Both the position numbers and the translations under genes were made by a program. Under the pieces are notes generated by a model, which worked only from the letters and a program-made list of their open reading frames with translations, made no database searches and was not told where the DNA came from. From positions 353,386,302 through 353,450,301 of the forward strand of contig CM068374.1 of the NCBI GenBank assembly GCA_034769895.1: 64,000 bases of DNA, read 5' to 3'. This stretch comes from Magicicada septendecula. Its lineage: Eukaryota > Arthropoda > Insecta > Hemiptera > Cicadidae. Numbering within the stretch: position 1 is the first letter of the stretch; the number at the start of each line of letters is the position of its first letter. Of the stretch, positions 1 through 10,379 are shown in pieces.

Positions 1-89
1 TATCGTCAAACTGGCATATCAAGTAGGAGGAGAGGGCTTTGAGATGACTTGAGCAGAAAAGGATTTGATTTGATCAGTTTAGGATTTGA

Positions 90-380
90 TCAGTTCGTAC
101 GTTTCAAAACTACCTGAAGTGGACCTTACGGAGTCGATTAGTGAAAAACAAAATTCATGAAAACGATGATGATGACGAATATCTAGAAGAAATTGCGTCT
201 CCGAGTAACCTCAATGCTAAAACGTTCAGTCACATTCTGAAACTTCAGCAAGTACTTAAAGAAAAGGAAGACGAATGCGATCCGGTAATGGAAATTAGTC
301 TGAGGATCAAAAGGGAAACTGAAGCCTCTGGTCTTCGATATTCGGAAATGTTAAAGGAAGTGTCTAGCAAAACAGACTAG
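90..380 (+). CDS. Unrecognised short ORF, acidic and lysine/glutamate-rich (copy 1)
   Basis: An open frame runs from about 90 to a TAG at 378-380; the first usable start-like codon is the GTG at 141 and no ATG with clear context opens it. The predicted tail is hydrophilic: a run of aspartates is followed by a helix-prone stretch rich in K, E, L and Q that could form a short coiled coil, and it ends in VSSKTD. An AATAAAG stands just after the stop. I do not recognise the family. The layout (open frame entered from upstream, stop, poly(A)-like signal) would fit the C-terminal end of a transposase, perhaps pogo/Tigger, but no catalytic motif is present. An identical ORF lies at 14996-15235. Confidence 0.25.
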   Translation, partial: SVRTFQNYLKWTLRSRLVKNKIHENDDDDEYLEEIASPSNLNAKTFSHILKLQQVLKEKEDECDPVMEISLRIKRETEASGLRYSEMLKEVSSKTD

Positions 381-485
381 AATAAAGAAATATTTTTAAA
401 CGTTGCCTTCAAATTCACATTTCCGAATGTCACATTCACATTGTTTTATAAAAATCTAACCGTCCCAATTGTTAAGTACCAGCTT

Positions 486-750
486 GCTTGCGTCGTAACT
501 ACGGGGGGGGGGGCTTGTCAGGGGATCAAATCCCCCCCAAGAGATATTAGAAATTTCAGCAAAAATTCTTAGTAACTTAACGTAGGCCTATTTCTAAGCC
601 ATTTGTGTGTGTGTTAAATAAAATAAGCCTTATAAATAATTGTATAAATAAAAGGAATTACGATATTTGTAAATTAATAAAATAAAGGGGAATCCAACCT
701 TCAAGTTAGTCTCATCCCCCCCCCCCAATGAGCTCCTGGTTACGCCACTA
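486..750. mobile_element. Short non-autonomous element ending in AGTGGCGTAAC-type termini
   Basis: The right end reads as GTTACGCCACT, the inverse of the AGTGGCGTAAC terminus seen at 2359 and 17216. The left end (GCGTCGTAACTACGG) is a diverged inverted partner. Long G and C runs lie just inside the two ends, as is common in these elements. No ORF is present and no clear target duplication was found. The same element occurs in copy 2 at about 15341-15607. Confidence 0.45.
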
Positions 751-999
751 AGACATACACAGTAGGCTCTATTAACTCATGAATTCCGTTACCCATGGAT
801 TGCGCCCAGTTTAATCCCTTATTCGAATGTTTCCACATTGATGCACACAAATCTGTCAACTGCATCCAAGGTAACTTCTGGTGTAACCCATACATCTGCC
901 CACTCATACAAATTCACTAACTCTCTCTTGAATATTTCTTTCCAATCGTATGAGTGTAACAACATGAGAGAGTTTTGAGTGAATGAGACATCGTTCTTA

Positions 1000-1960
1000 C
1001 GTTAGCTAAAAGCCTAACAGCCTTTCTAGAGCGGTGGGCTGCGCCGAACACGCCTAAGAATTATCGCCACTTACAAGTATAGCGTAAAGTGTTTAGAGAA
1101 GAAAGACAACAGTTCGCCGTCTCACTCACAAACTACCCACTCTCTCTGTCGCACGCATGCTTCTGTCGTTCTCGTCAGCCTTGTTGCAGCCGATGTCCAC
1201 AGCATGAAACACTGCACAAGACTGCTGTGCGCGTGTACGAAATGGCTGAAAATTTTGTGAGCTTCGCAACGAGGCGTTTGTCCACTGAGATGCATCTCGA
1301 AGTCAGTGTTCAAAATCTATCGTTAGGTTACAACGTACCCATCTCTATTAAATCGGTCTCGCTAAGACCGTTACATCAGCTTATTATCAGTCGTAATTAA
1401 TTTTTTAGCTCCGCCCATATAATCGCGTTGTATCTCTGAAAGAACGACATCAGAACAACGACGACACGATGGATTGGCTTCAGCTGCAGCTGTTGAATGC
1501 TAAGTGAATGACAACGTCGAGTCCACGTGGACAAGACATCTTCCCTAACATTATACTAACGAGAAAATCTGGCGTACACAACAGTAACACTGTGACGTCA
1601 AAGCGCTCCGTATGTACAGGCAGGACGATGTAAGTTGAACACTCGGGTCTCATGCGCAGTAGACAAACACCTCGTTGCGAGGCTAACAAAATTTTCATTC
1701 ATTTCACACATGCGCATAATAGTTTTGTACAGTGTTTGATAGTGTGAACATCGGCTGCAACAAGAATGGCGAGAACAAAGGAAGCATGTGTGTGACACAG
1801 AGGGAAATAATATGGAAGTGAGACAGTGAACGTTATAGGGTTGTCTCCCCTCTCTTCCCTCTAGATAAAGCTATACTAAGCATGAAAGTGGGGGTAATTC
1901 ATGCATTGGGTCGGCGCAGATGACTGTTCAGGAAAGGCTGGCGGGCCTATAAACGTTCTG
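1000..1960. repeat. Foldback element with long imperfect inverted arms (copy 1)
   Basis: The segment from about 1000 to 1310 reappears as its reverse complement from about 1620 to 1960. Matching landmarks include CTGCGCCGA against TCGGCGCAG, TTGTTGCAGCCGATGT and CTCGCAACGAGG. By eye, arm identity is roughly 70-80 percent over about 280 bp with a central spacer of about 300 bp. Two apparent proteins on opposite strands (1089-1400 plus and 1598-1798 minus) share a translated motif only because of this symmetry, so I do not call them genes. A transcript would fold into a long hairpin. Copy 2 is at about 15857-16817. Confidence 0.7.
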
Positions 1961-2358
1961 AGCGTGCGGGCTGTAAACATTTATCATTCAACACCCCCAT
2001 GGAAAAATGCTGGTTATACCACTGGTGGTTGTGCGCCGATTTGATAGTACAGGAATGCGGTAATCTTAGTTTTACAGTACAGTATGAAAAAAATTAAAGT
2101 TTTACAGAATTTGCTATTCCGACAAGTGGACGAAAGAAGCTTAAACTGAGGGTCTTATACACTTACTCCTCGTATTCTGTAATTCACGCAGTGTTCATTT
2201 TTCAGGGAACTGTCTATAATCTACAGTACGAGAACTATAAGACTGTTCAAAGTGACTTTCCTCCAAATAAAATGACACCTGTTGATGACAAACAGTACAA
2301 AATTTGTATGTATAAATCTAACCACGTATACTTACACCTAATATTCATTAACTATCAT

Positions 2359-2436
2359 CAGTGGCGTAACTCTTTTTTTCGTGGGCCTCCCCGCAGGAAT
2401 CCTTTGCGACCCACCCGTACTACTACTTGTGTATTT
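2359..2436 (+). mobile_element. Left end of a CAGTGGCGTAAC element, truncated
   Basis: CAGTGGCGTAACTC starts here, preceded by TTAACTATCAT exactly as at 17205-17216. In copy 2 the element continues to 18857; here the sequence switches to unrelated DNA at 2437 and no matching right terminus follows. The duplication boundary therefore falls inside this element. Confidence 0.6.
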
Positions 2437-3138
2437 ATACCTACTGTCTACCTATTTATACCTATTTATCTCTCATCCTCTCTCCTCGCTATCTCCGAAT
2501 AGTTTATAAGTGTAAGATTAACAAAAGAAAATTATAATATTCGTAAAGGCTGATAGATTATCTTCGTAAAAGGCTGGTGGTTTGGACGTTCAAAATTACA
2601 TTTCTTGGCATTTGAGGAGATTTATTGTTATTAAATTGGCCTAAATTAAATTATAAATTCTGATAAGCCTCTTCAGTCTATCGTGAAAGAGAATAGTATA
2701 AAATAAGTAAATTATTAAGTAAAATAAGTAAAGTATAATTTTGCAGTTATTTAAAACATAATCATTTAAATTAGGCCTACGTTTTTGTATATTTATCACG
2801 TATGTTCCACAATCGAGTGACCCATTTCTGAAACTTTGAAACAGTTAAAATACTTTTTCTTACATTCATTACGCGCACCTCCTTTTAATGTCTTAGAACC
2901 CTTTTCAAGAACTTCCCTCTCAGTTCTTCTTTAACTCATTTTTCTTAACTCCTTTCTCTCAACTTTTGGTTTTTCCTCCCGTTTGTCTTTTAGTTGCTGA
3001 TTAGAAAGGTAAGAAGGGATTGGTGTTTTGGATCCAAGATTGTATAAAGTTGTGACATGTAGGTTCGCACAAGAAGTGAAGAATTTCTCTGACTATTCAC
3101 GCTGATGGAAAGATACCTGTTGTTTATTGTATTATATA
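2437..3138. other. Intergenic, no gene seen
   Basis: AT-rich sequence with short TACCTATTTATA repeats near 2440-2475 and no credible ORF. It ends against the Helitron-type terminus at 3139. Confidence 0.5.
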
Positions 3139-3190
3139 CTAGCTGTTACCCGTGGCTTTCCACGCGAATATTTGACTTTTAATAAGTATT
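3139..3190 (-). mobile_element. Helitron-type 3' terminus
   Basis: Read on the minus strand, a 5-bp-stem hairpin (CGTGG AAAG CCACG, 3151-3164) is followed after a few bases by CTAG (3139-3142) and then T. A hairpin about 10 nt before CTAG, with insertion before T, is the established Helitron 3' signature. The body would extend to higher coordinates; no helicase ORF is recognisable there, so this is probably a non-autonomous or truncated copy. Confidence 0.5.
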
Positions 3191-3494
3191 TTAATATAAT
3201 TTTTATTGTCTATGTCTATATGGCGTTCTGTCAGCTCGTATAACAATTTTGTACTCATTAGTCAAATTCTCTCCAAAGCTGTTTTCAACACTTGTACTAA
3301 ATTATTATGTTGGTGCAACAGCCTTTGGAGATTTAAAAGTACCCGTTTATAAAGCCTTTGGAGATATTTATAAAGTGCCTATTAAATCAAAAACGCTAAA
3401 TTCTTTATTTTAAATGTTACTGTGTAACAAGCATTGTATACCACATTAAACGTTGTTTTCCTCAACCTTTTATTTATTTCAGCAGTAAACTAAA

Positions 3495-3800
3495 ATATCG
3501 GTATGGAGAACCATATTCTAAGATTTATATTTAAAATCATTTTCGAAATGAAATATTACCATAGAAACTACTTCTTTCTACTTACTGCTTTAGCCTTAAC
3601 CACAGTACTGTGGTCACTAACGTATACCACATCACGTTATCGCACTCGATTTTCACTGATGATGGAAGTCGATGGCATTGCCGAAACGTCTGGTTTTGTA
3701 GAAAACATTGGACTACGGCCAAATATCCTGGGAAGGAATTTTAACAAAAACTACTTCTTTGTTGTCGATAACGTTGTACACATATATATAAAAAATATGC
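3495..3800 (+). repeat. Palindrome-family repeat with hammerhead-like core
   Basis: This roughly 300-bp unit is about 90 percent alike by eye to 11520-11830: ATCGGTATGGAGAACCAT, then CACAGTACTGTGGTCACT, then a ribozyme-like core. The core is CTGATGA (3656-3662), a weak stem and GAAACGTC (3683-3690). In hammerhead ribozymes CUGANGA and GAAA are the invariant catalytic core. The 113-aa frame at 3503-3844 is carried by this repeat and is not considered a gene. Confidence 0.5.
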
Positions 3801-3849
3801 ATAAAATTAATGGCTTGTATAAGTTAATGATTGATCTCCATTAAGTAGT

Positions 3850-4520
3850 GCTCAAGTTTCCAAAGTTTTAATATTATGATGTCCGTAATTAAAACATCAG
3901 AGCAGGTTTAGTGTGTATGAGGGTACACCGTGGGCAAAAATTTTCAACATTTCCTATTGAGCGTTGCTTAGAGTAAAGCTGCGAATCTACAGTGTACGTT
4001 TCACAGAACAAACACGCGGAAAAGAAGGAGCGCTCCGAAGTCACTCATGGACCCTCAGCATCTTGCAGAGGGTTCATTCCCTAAAGACGAAAATTCTGTC
4101 TATGAATCGTTCCTCTGTAAACACGTGCAGTTACACTGCCCAGCGATCCACAGGAAGCAAATCGCTATCCACGCTGGACACTTTTTCGGCTTGCACGCGT
4201 TATGTTGGTATGGGTTTCGGCACTTTCCATTTAAAAAGCGTGCAAATGTAAGAAAATAAACATGAATGAAGCCAGAAATAACGCGAATTGTGTGTGTGTG
4301 TGTTCCCTGCCTTTTTATTGTGGTAGTCATAATAATAAAATGGAAACGTAAACATTACATAACTGAGATATGCTTGCCTGCCACGAACGATATATTTTCT
4401 CTCATACATGATATACTTTAAAATGAAAAACTTATAATTTTATTGCCTGGCAACAAAATTATTTTATTTTTAACAATTACCATTGTTTGAAAAAGTTTAA
4501 ATGAATTTTCAAGTACTTTA
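3850..4520. other. Intergenic, no gene seen
   Basis: The overlapping short frames near 3964-4409 lie on both strands and in several phases without domain content. A (GT)n tract lies near 4290. Nothing can be assigned. Confidence 0.4.
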
Positions 4521-4850
4521 CTGTTGTTAAAACGTAAAAGGTTGCTGGTAAACTACCCCTTCCCCTTAACCGATCTTCACCAAAATCAAAAGGCCTTGAG
4601 TTCTCTATAATTCAGTGATGTATGCAAAAAATTATTTGATTCTGTTTGAATATGCGGCAGTTATCGTTCGTCATAGAAAAAATTACCCTTGTTAAAACGT
4701 AAAACGTTGCTGGTAAACTACCCCTTTCCCTTAACCGATCTTCACCAAAAACAATAGGTCTTGAAAACTCTACAATTCAGAGTTGCATGCAAAAAATTAT
4801 TTGATATATTTACTGTATATATTTTGGTTAATGGACTGAGTACTTCTAGT
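4520..4850 (+). repeat. Two copies of a 160-166-bp tandem repeat
   Basis: GTTGCTGGTAAACTACCCC starts at 4541 and again at 4706, a period of 165 bp. Each unit continues with TTAACCGATCTTCACC and a TTATTTGAT tract. The same unit forms the five-copy array at 11985-12800. Confidence 0.8.
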
Positions 4851-5227
4851 TTACCCCGTGTATAATTTGGAAATTTAACAGTGATTGAAATAACAAAAGT
4901 ACCCTGATAAGAGACTTTTTATGTGAACTACCTCACTAGTATTCCTGACTACGAGACGGGAAGAAGACATTCGACACGTTCCTCCGCTGCTTTAAAAGGA
5001 CCTGCCGCGAAACTATGACGGAAAGTGCCGTCTGACACCTTCGTCGAATTAACAAAAGCTCTATAATTACGGTACGGTGACCAGCATCTGTGCATCGAAT
5101 ACCGTGTTCAGCTAAAAAGAGAGGTGGCAGAGTTCCGGAGAGAGCCTCCGATAGTTTATCAAAATTGTTAGTAAATTGAAATTAAGATCCGGGCTATTGG
5201 GCTGTGGTCTATTATAATTGTCACTCT

Positions 5228-5420
5228 TACGGATGTTGTTATCAGACGTTTCGACTTCACCTCTGGAGGCCATCTTCAGTGAAAACGGTTGTAAATACAA
5301 CTGACAAGGTGTTCGTTGGTGAAACCACAGTACTGGGGCAAAGGCTGACGAACACCCTGTCAGTTGTATTTACAACCGTTTTCACTGAAGACGGCCTCCA
5401 GAGGTGAGGCCGAACGTCTG
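5228..5420. repeat. Long palindrome carrying two outward hammerhead-like motifs
   Basis: The left arm (about 5244-5322) and right arm (about 5346-5418) are nearly perfect inverse copies around a 20-25-bp loop that contains CCACAGTACTGG. The left arm holds a minus-strand core (5246-5279: CTGAAGA, stem, GAAACGT). The right arm holds the plus-strand version (5385-5418) with a perfect GGCCTC/GAGGCC stem, but the GAAAC box has lost an A. The apparent proteins on both strands are by-products of the symmetry. Confidence 0.65.
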
Positions 5421-5990
5421 ATCTCAGTTGCCCTGGTCTCGAGAGGTCAAGACCGCCCATCGACTCTGTCCCCTGCTGTGCAGCAATTCTATGACCCGCC
5501 GCCTAGGAAAGCTTCTCGTCTCCACCTATGGTTACCTACGCGATCCCCGTATGGGGCTACTTTGCCAAGACCCGTAAGCGAAAGCTTCGGTCTCTCCTTG
5601 ACCGAGGATTGCGCTGGGCGTGCAACGCCCACTATCTGATATCGAATGAAACCATCCGTGAAGCCCTGCGTGTCCGTTCCCTGGACGCCACTATACGCAC
5701 ACTGTCCCGAAAATTCTATCGCCGCACCACCCGATTTCAGAGCAACCATCTCATTAGCGCCCTCGGTCGCTACCAATCTGTGCCAGGAGAATCTTGGACC
5801 CGGCCTCGGCGAACTCTAACGCTCAATTAAATAATTAATTGAATCCCCACGGCCGGTAGCAGACCACACCCTAAACATCCAGCCCTATCTATTGTCCCTG
5901 CGGCAGGAGCTTTACTTGAAGCTCGGGACGCAGCATACGAGTGGGCGACGGGCATGTCCATCGTCCCTCACAGCCCCCCAGGTCGTCGTA
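5421..5990 (+). pseudogene. Jockey-type retrotransposon 3' fragment
   Basis: The translation contains the post-RT tail of a Jockey ORF2. After a frameshift near 5525 it reads VTYAIPVWGYFAKT, then LRSLLDRGLRWACNA, then a RxxARKFY-like helix (TLSRKFYRR) and YQSVPGESWTRP. It aligns over its length with the C-terminal tail of the nested Jockey element at 20646-21014 (ITYACLVWGYLARG, GKYTPRPGESWKRP). The 3' UTR is also shared, around GAAGCTCGGGACGCAGC (5915). The RT catalytic part is absent, so this is a 5'-truncated dead copy. Its 5' edge abuts the palindrome at 5228-5420. The 3' end is near 5990 without an obvious long A tail. Confidence 0.75.
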
Positions 5991-7030
5991 AGAAACTATT
6001 ATTAATATTCAGACACTTCATTGATTGCTGTCTCTTCGTACGAATACTTGCGGCTAATTTTCATTCGCAGGGCTCTTGAAAACGTTTTCTTTTTATTACA
6101 AGTCAATCCAAACCGACCATCTGGCCGTGGGAAGTGTAAACGTTTTGGTAATCGATACAACGTTTGAACGGAGACCTGGTCTGTGAAACTAGTGACAGTT
6201 CGTGTTCGCAATAGCGAAGTACGGAACTGCTCTCAGTGCCCCATAGTGTCGATGGCCTAGTAGTGTAGCTACGAGAATATAACCGTTCGAATAAACAGCT
6301 TTTTAGAAGTTAGAAAAACCAGACCGAGAGATAACGAACCTACGAGCGCCCATGCGCAACGCGTCTTGTATAATAACTAACGCGCGAGCGGGTGTGTTTT
6401 GCCGGTGCAAAGTTTAATATTGGTTGTACAACGTTTTTATACTTTTTTTTTTAATGAATTATGTAAGATGTATAAACACTTCAGAACGTGAGTTTTAGAG
6501 ATAACATCTTTGGACCTGAATTTATTCTGTGTACACCTAATTATATGATAATTTATGGTCGTCACTGTTGCTAATTGCAGTTTATATAACAATTAAACAA
6601 CGATTCATCTTAAATTCAAATTGCCGTAATTCGATTCGATGTTTTGGACTGTAGTGTAAATTGAAAGCGTGTGTTTGCATTAACGTAGATATGGTCGTTA
6701 GTAATAATATATATAAATTATTGAATTGTAAACATTCGAAATTACAGTTATAAGAAACGCGAATATTACAGTAATTACAGTTTTAAGGATGCGCGCGTCG
6801 GGTATGTTTACGAAATGAATGCCTAAATTTTAGTGTGTAAAAGGAAGTGTTCACGGTCAGGAATGCATGGTCAAACGACCGGAAGTTTCAGTGGTCTCGA
6901 AGCCATGATCATCGATGAATTCATTCGGTAAGGAAATTAACTTACTATGCTTATTTCAAGCAATAAGGAATTTTGAACTTGACTGGAGGGATAGAAGACT
7001 GATTTTGAATTTGTACAAATTTCAGAAGAC
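5991..7030. other. Intergenic, no gene seen
   Basis: No coding signal was seen; moderately AT-rich with scattered CpG-containing stretches at 6240-6400. Confidence 0.4.
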
Positions 7031-7950
7031 TGAAATTAATAAAGCGGCTGCAAAATAGAAGCCAGAATAAGAAGAGGATTCAGACAAAGATGTCCTTTGC
7101 CTCCATATTTGTTTAACTTATTTATTCAAGAGGCTATCAGAAGAATGAAGAAAACCCAAAGGCATTAAGATTAATGGAAGGCGTATTCATAGTATCCGTT
7201 TTGCAGATTATACAGTAATAATCGCAGACTCGGTAAAAGAAATGAAGAGAATGTGAGAAATCTTGTCTGAAACCCTAGGGAAACTTAAATTAAAGATTAA
7301 CAAGAAGAAAACAAAAACAATGGTGATAGGGAAGACGAAAGAGAATGTAAAACCTGATATTAAATTGGGTAATACAATTTAGAACAGGTTGAGAACTTTT
7401 GCTACCTGGGGAGAACCATCACCTGTGAAAATAGACATGGGACAGAGATATTAAGAGAAGAATAGCTCTACGAAAGTAAGCGTTTCAAAACAAAAGGAAT
7501 TTACTTACAAATCGTCTCTGAAGTATGGAGGTAAGGCAAAGGTTCACAAAAACATTTGTGTGGAGTGTCTTAACGTATGGGTGTGAGGCGTGGACCCTCG
7601 GCAGCATAGAAAGGAGGAAGCTGGAAGCAATGGAAATGTGGGTCTGGAGGAGAACGACGACGACGAGTTGGACGGATAAGAAAAGTAATGATCAAGTCCT
7701 CGCAGAAGATCACTTTTAAAAGTGATTGGAAGAAAAAGGGCAAAATTGATCGGGCACGTGTCATGACACAATCAGTTCTTAAGTAACATTTTTGAAGGAA
7801 AAATGTTGGGGGAACCAAGATGACGACCAAGAGCAGCGTTGTTCAGAGATTTTGGTAAGGAGATGTACTTCCTGTCGTACTGTAATTTAAAAAGGACAAT
7901 AATTGTGAGATAGACGTGGCTAATCGACAAGGCATGGGCTGTAGATGGTG
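7030..7950 (+). pseudogene. Decayed non-LTR reverse-transcriptase relic
   Basis: Broken plus-strand frames match successive RT landmarks of an RTE/CR1-like ORF. Near 7065-7145 the translation reads RGFRQRCPLPPYLFNLFIQEAI, the counterpart of the GxRQGCxLSPxLFNLF motif (motif B). A weak YLG block follows at about 7400, then TFVWSVLTYGCEAWTL with a MWVWRR helix at 7550-7660. There are many stops and frameshifts, and the catalytic YADD region is not intact (a diverged ADY-like stretch near 7205). This is a dead fragment with no defined ends. Confidence 0.65.
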
Positions 7951-8880
7951 ATGACTATGCTAACGTTTCTGTCCTCTCACGACGACTATGAAATTGTCAC
8001 AATGACTTCACAAATAAATTTAGACCAAATCCAGTCATGGCTGAAAAAGTGGCGAACGAAGGCAAATGAAGAAAAATCTAACATGTTCATCTACATGTCT
8101 ACATGTTGATGGGAAGATGTGGAAAGTGTTTGTACTCAACAAACTTAAACAGCTGCCTCTAAAACTGAGGCTGATTACTGCTTTGTGGGCATACAGTCAT
8201 GGTTAATAACAGAAAATAAGGTGGTAATATACAGACAATTTTAAAACCCATATGGACCTATGCCTCTCCCTAAAGTACTAAAAAAAAACCATGACGTTTG
8301 ACACTGTCGCGTAGTCAAAACATAGGAAAAGTAGTGCGGGAACAGATAACGGGGAAATTACTGAAAATTTATATGAGTGTAAGTTAATAGGCTAAACGTA
8401 ATAGCTATCAGCTGTTGCGCTGTCGGCCTCACAGTGTCGCCACAGCGTGGGAACAAATTGAGACTCGTTACGCATTAAAAAAGAACCTCGTCCGTTTATT
8501 TTTATTTCTCGCGAGTCCTTAATAAATATTTGTAGAAAAGCACGGCAAACGCCCACCCAAAAAGTCGAAATTTTTAAATCTTCAATTGCAGTCTCTTGCT
8601 AATATTAATCAGTTGTAATAAAAATTCTTTTTGTTACGGTATGTGTCTTTAGAACGTGCGGTCGTGTGGTTTCGTAGCGTTACGAGTAAAGTCAAGCGCC
8701 AATGCATACACGTAACGTCTGGATGGATACCAGACTTGACCAGAATCTCGGTCGCGCAAACTTATACATTCGTTTTACAGCGAGGGAAAAATATTTTTAA
8801 TTCTTTATGTTATCAACATAATTTTTTAATAATAAAAGTTTATTCAGTACAAAGCAAATTAATGGTAAATCGTAGGACCC
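7951..8880. other. Intergenic, no gene seen
   Basis: Mixed-composition DNA with only short frames lacking domains. Confidence 0.4.
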
Positions 8881-9110
8881 CCCCTCACTCCTGGTACTAG
8901 GCGATCCCCTTCTGTCTAGTGCCAACAGTCTCTACGGAAGGTGCCTCCTACTGCATCGTGTTGGTGTGGGAAACCGCTCAAAAAAAAAAACGAACGAGCT
9001 TTGAAAGGTCAAGAAGGATGCGAAAGGCAATGGGAAACCATCGCATTAAAAGACCCTTTTGGTATCTCCTAGTTCCCACTGGGCTACGAAATAAAGCGCA
9101 TGATTAAGTT
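8880..9110. repeat. Probable repeat relic, family not identified
   Basis: GC-richer than its surroundings, with GGGAAACCATCGCATT and CTAGTTCCCACTGGG blocks that look like arthropod interspersed-repeat sequence. No terminal repeats or ORF support a specific assignment. Confidence 0.25.
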
Positions 9111-9499
9111 AAATATACTTAGACTATTTATTTAATAAACAAATCCTATTGTAATTTTATTAATTATTATAGTACAGTCTGTTCAGTCAGCTGGATATAC
9201 ACCTTATGGTACATTAAACGTCTTGTAGGGAATACTTCTTTGAGTCCTTTCTCTTCTTATTCTACCACATTCACGGTTGACTGTACACACACACAATTAG
9301 TAACACATTACTGTCATTTCTTGGTAACGTCGTTCACTAACTACAATAACTCTTGTTGATAAATCTATGAAGGTTTAATCCTCTTCAGTCTGTAGGATCT
9401 ACAATAAGGGTACTTGGCTTGAAGATTTACTGAAGACCATTCAATTCCCGTTACCAAAGAAGTGCTAAAGTACTAAACAATGGAATGACTACAGGACAG

Positions 9500-10348
9500 C
9501 AGGGACGGATTAGAAGCACGTGGTACCCTATGCTGTCGTCAGACTGGTGCCTCCCCCCCTGAATTCAAAATTCAACCTTTTATCCATTACATTTATAAAT
9601 GGCATGCACAGTTTCGAAAGTTAACAGTTATTTTATTAAACTCTCAAATTACAACAAATATTTAGCTAAATACTGATTACAATGACCATAGTAGTACTTA
9701 AGCTTAGAAACTACTAATCAATCTATTTTTTATTCATTTTACCTTAACGAAGTCTTGTATAATTTCTTCTAAATCGACCGATTCAAGTATCTCGCTTTAA
9801 ATATTCAACCTTGCTAACTAACATAATCTCTCATCTCCCATAGATGAACTCAACATATCTTTAATGAGTTTTAATACAGAAAATGAACTTTCAGATTCGC
9901 AATTAGCTATTTTAATCGTCAAAAGCAGACGACAAGCAATGTATACGTATTCGGAAATACATCAGTCATTTCACAGTCAATAATCCAGTTTAATACTCTG
10001 AGCGGACAAACTGTAGTGTTATAGAATATATCATCTTCATTCGAACGATTTGAAAAAAACCCTCTTTCTTGCAGTTTTACTTGTAGCACAAAGTGCTTCA
10101 ATTCGGTTAGAAGATCGTTATTCAAATCGATTGAGTAAACGTCTATCGACTGATTTAAACCTTTCGCTTGATTTTCCAACTCGACACCCTCCATGGTTAA
10201 TAACTGCGTAAGAAAACCAAATAATTTTGTAATATGACCATAAGTTTGCTTCGCTTAGTCAATTCAGTTTGAATGGTGCCCCTCTGACAGCTGAGGTCTG
10301 GTGCCCGGTGCTGCAGCATACTCTAGCGTTATGGATAATCCGCCACTA
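9500..10348 (-). mobile_element. hAT-type element, internally deleted (family copy A)
   Basis: The left end is CAGGGACGGATTAGAAG and the right end, read inward, is TAGTGGCGGATTATCC. A perfect 8-bp target duplication CAGGACAG flanks it (9492-9499 and 10349-10356), as expected for hAT. Minus-strand frames carry a transposase tail: ELKHFVLQVKLQERGFF, then ITxCEMTDVFPNTY, and a broken hAT dimerisation stretch toward 9700. The catalytic region is missing. Copies B (30059-30796) and C (40853-42139) belong to the same family. Confidence 0.8.
9919..10194 (-). pseudogene. hAT transposase C-terminal fragment (copy A)
   Basis: A minus-strand 91-aa frame reads MEGVELENQAKGLNQ and then NLL-type helices into NWIIDCEMTDVFPNTYTLLVV. 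The segment DxxVCPLRVLNWI...VFPN recurs in copies B and C and matches the stretch before the hAT dimerisation domain. Downstream in other frames, remnants of the dimerisation signature (serine-rich SF.LKLIKD.L) can be made out. The N-terminal half and catalytic residues are absent, so it cannot be functional. Confidence 0.6.
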
Positions 10349-10379
10349 CAGGACAGTAAGTTTTGTCTGTCATGTTACA

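Larger units (their letters stand above)
1..2436. repeat. 2.44-kb duplicated block, copy 1
   Basis: This block matches 14856-17293 in direct orientation. Only scattered single-base differences and homopolymer length changes were seen (for example in the G run near 505 and at 1554, 1969, 2064 and 2289). The left edge is cut by the window start, so the true length is unknown. The right edge is sharp: after GTATTT at 2436 the copies diverge completely. It contains a short ORF, a non-autonomous element (486-750), a foldback element (about 1000-1960) and the left end of another element (2359 on). It could be a recent segmental duplication, two copies of a young uncharacterised element, or an assembly duplication. 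Confidence 0.9.

Noticed and set aside
1089..1798. Similar short proteins on opposite strands
   Set aside because: They arise from the inverted arms of the foldback element; no domain or start context supports coding.
2191..2340. Possible host exon after a TTTTTCAG acceptor (peptide with QYENYKTVQSDFPPNK)
   Set aside because: No convincing donor or neighbouring exon, and it lies in a duplicated repeat block.
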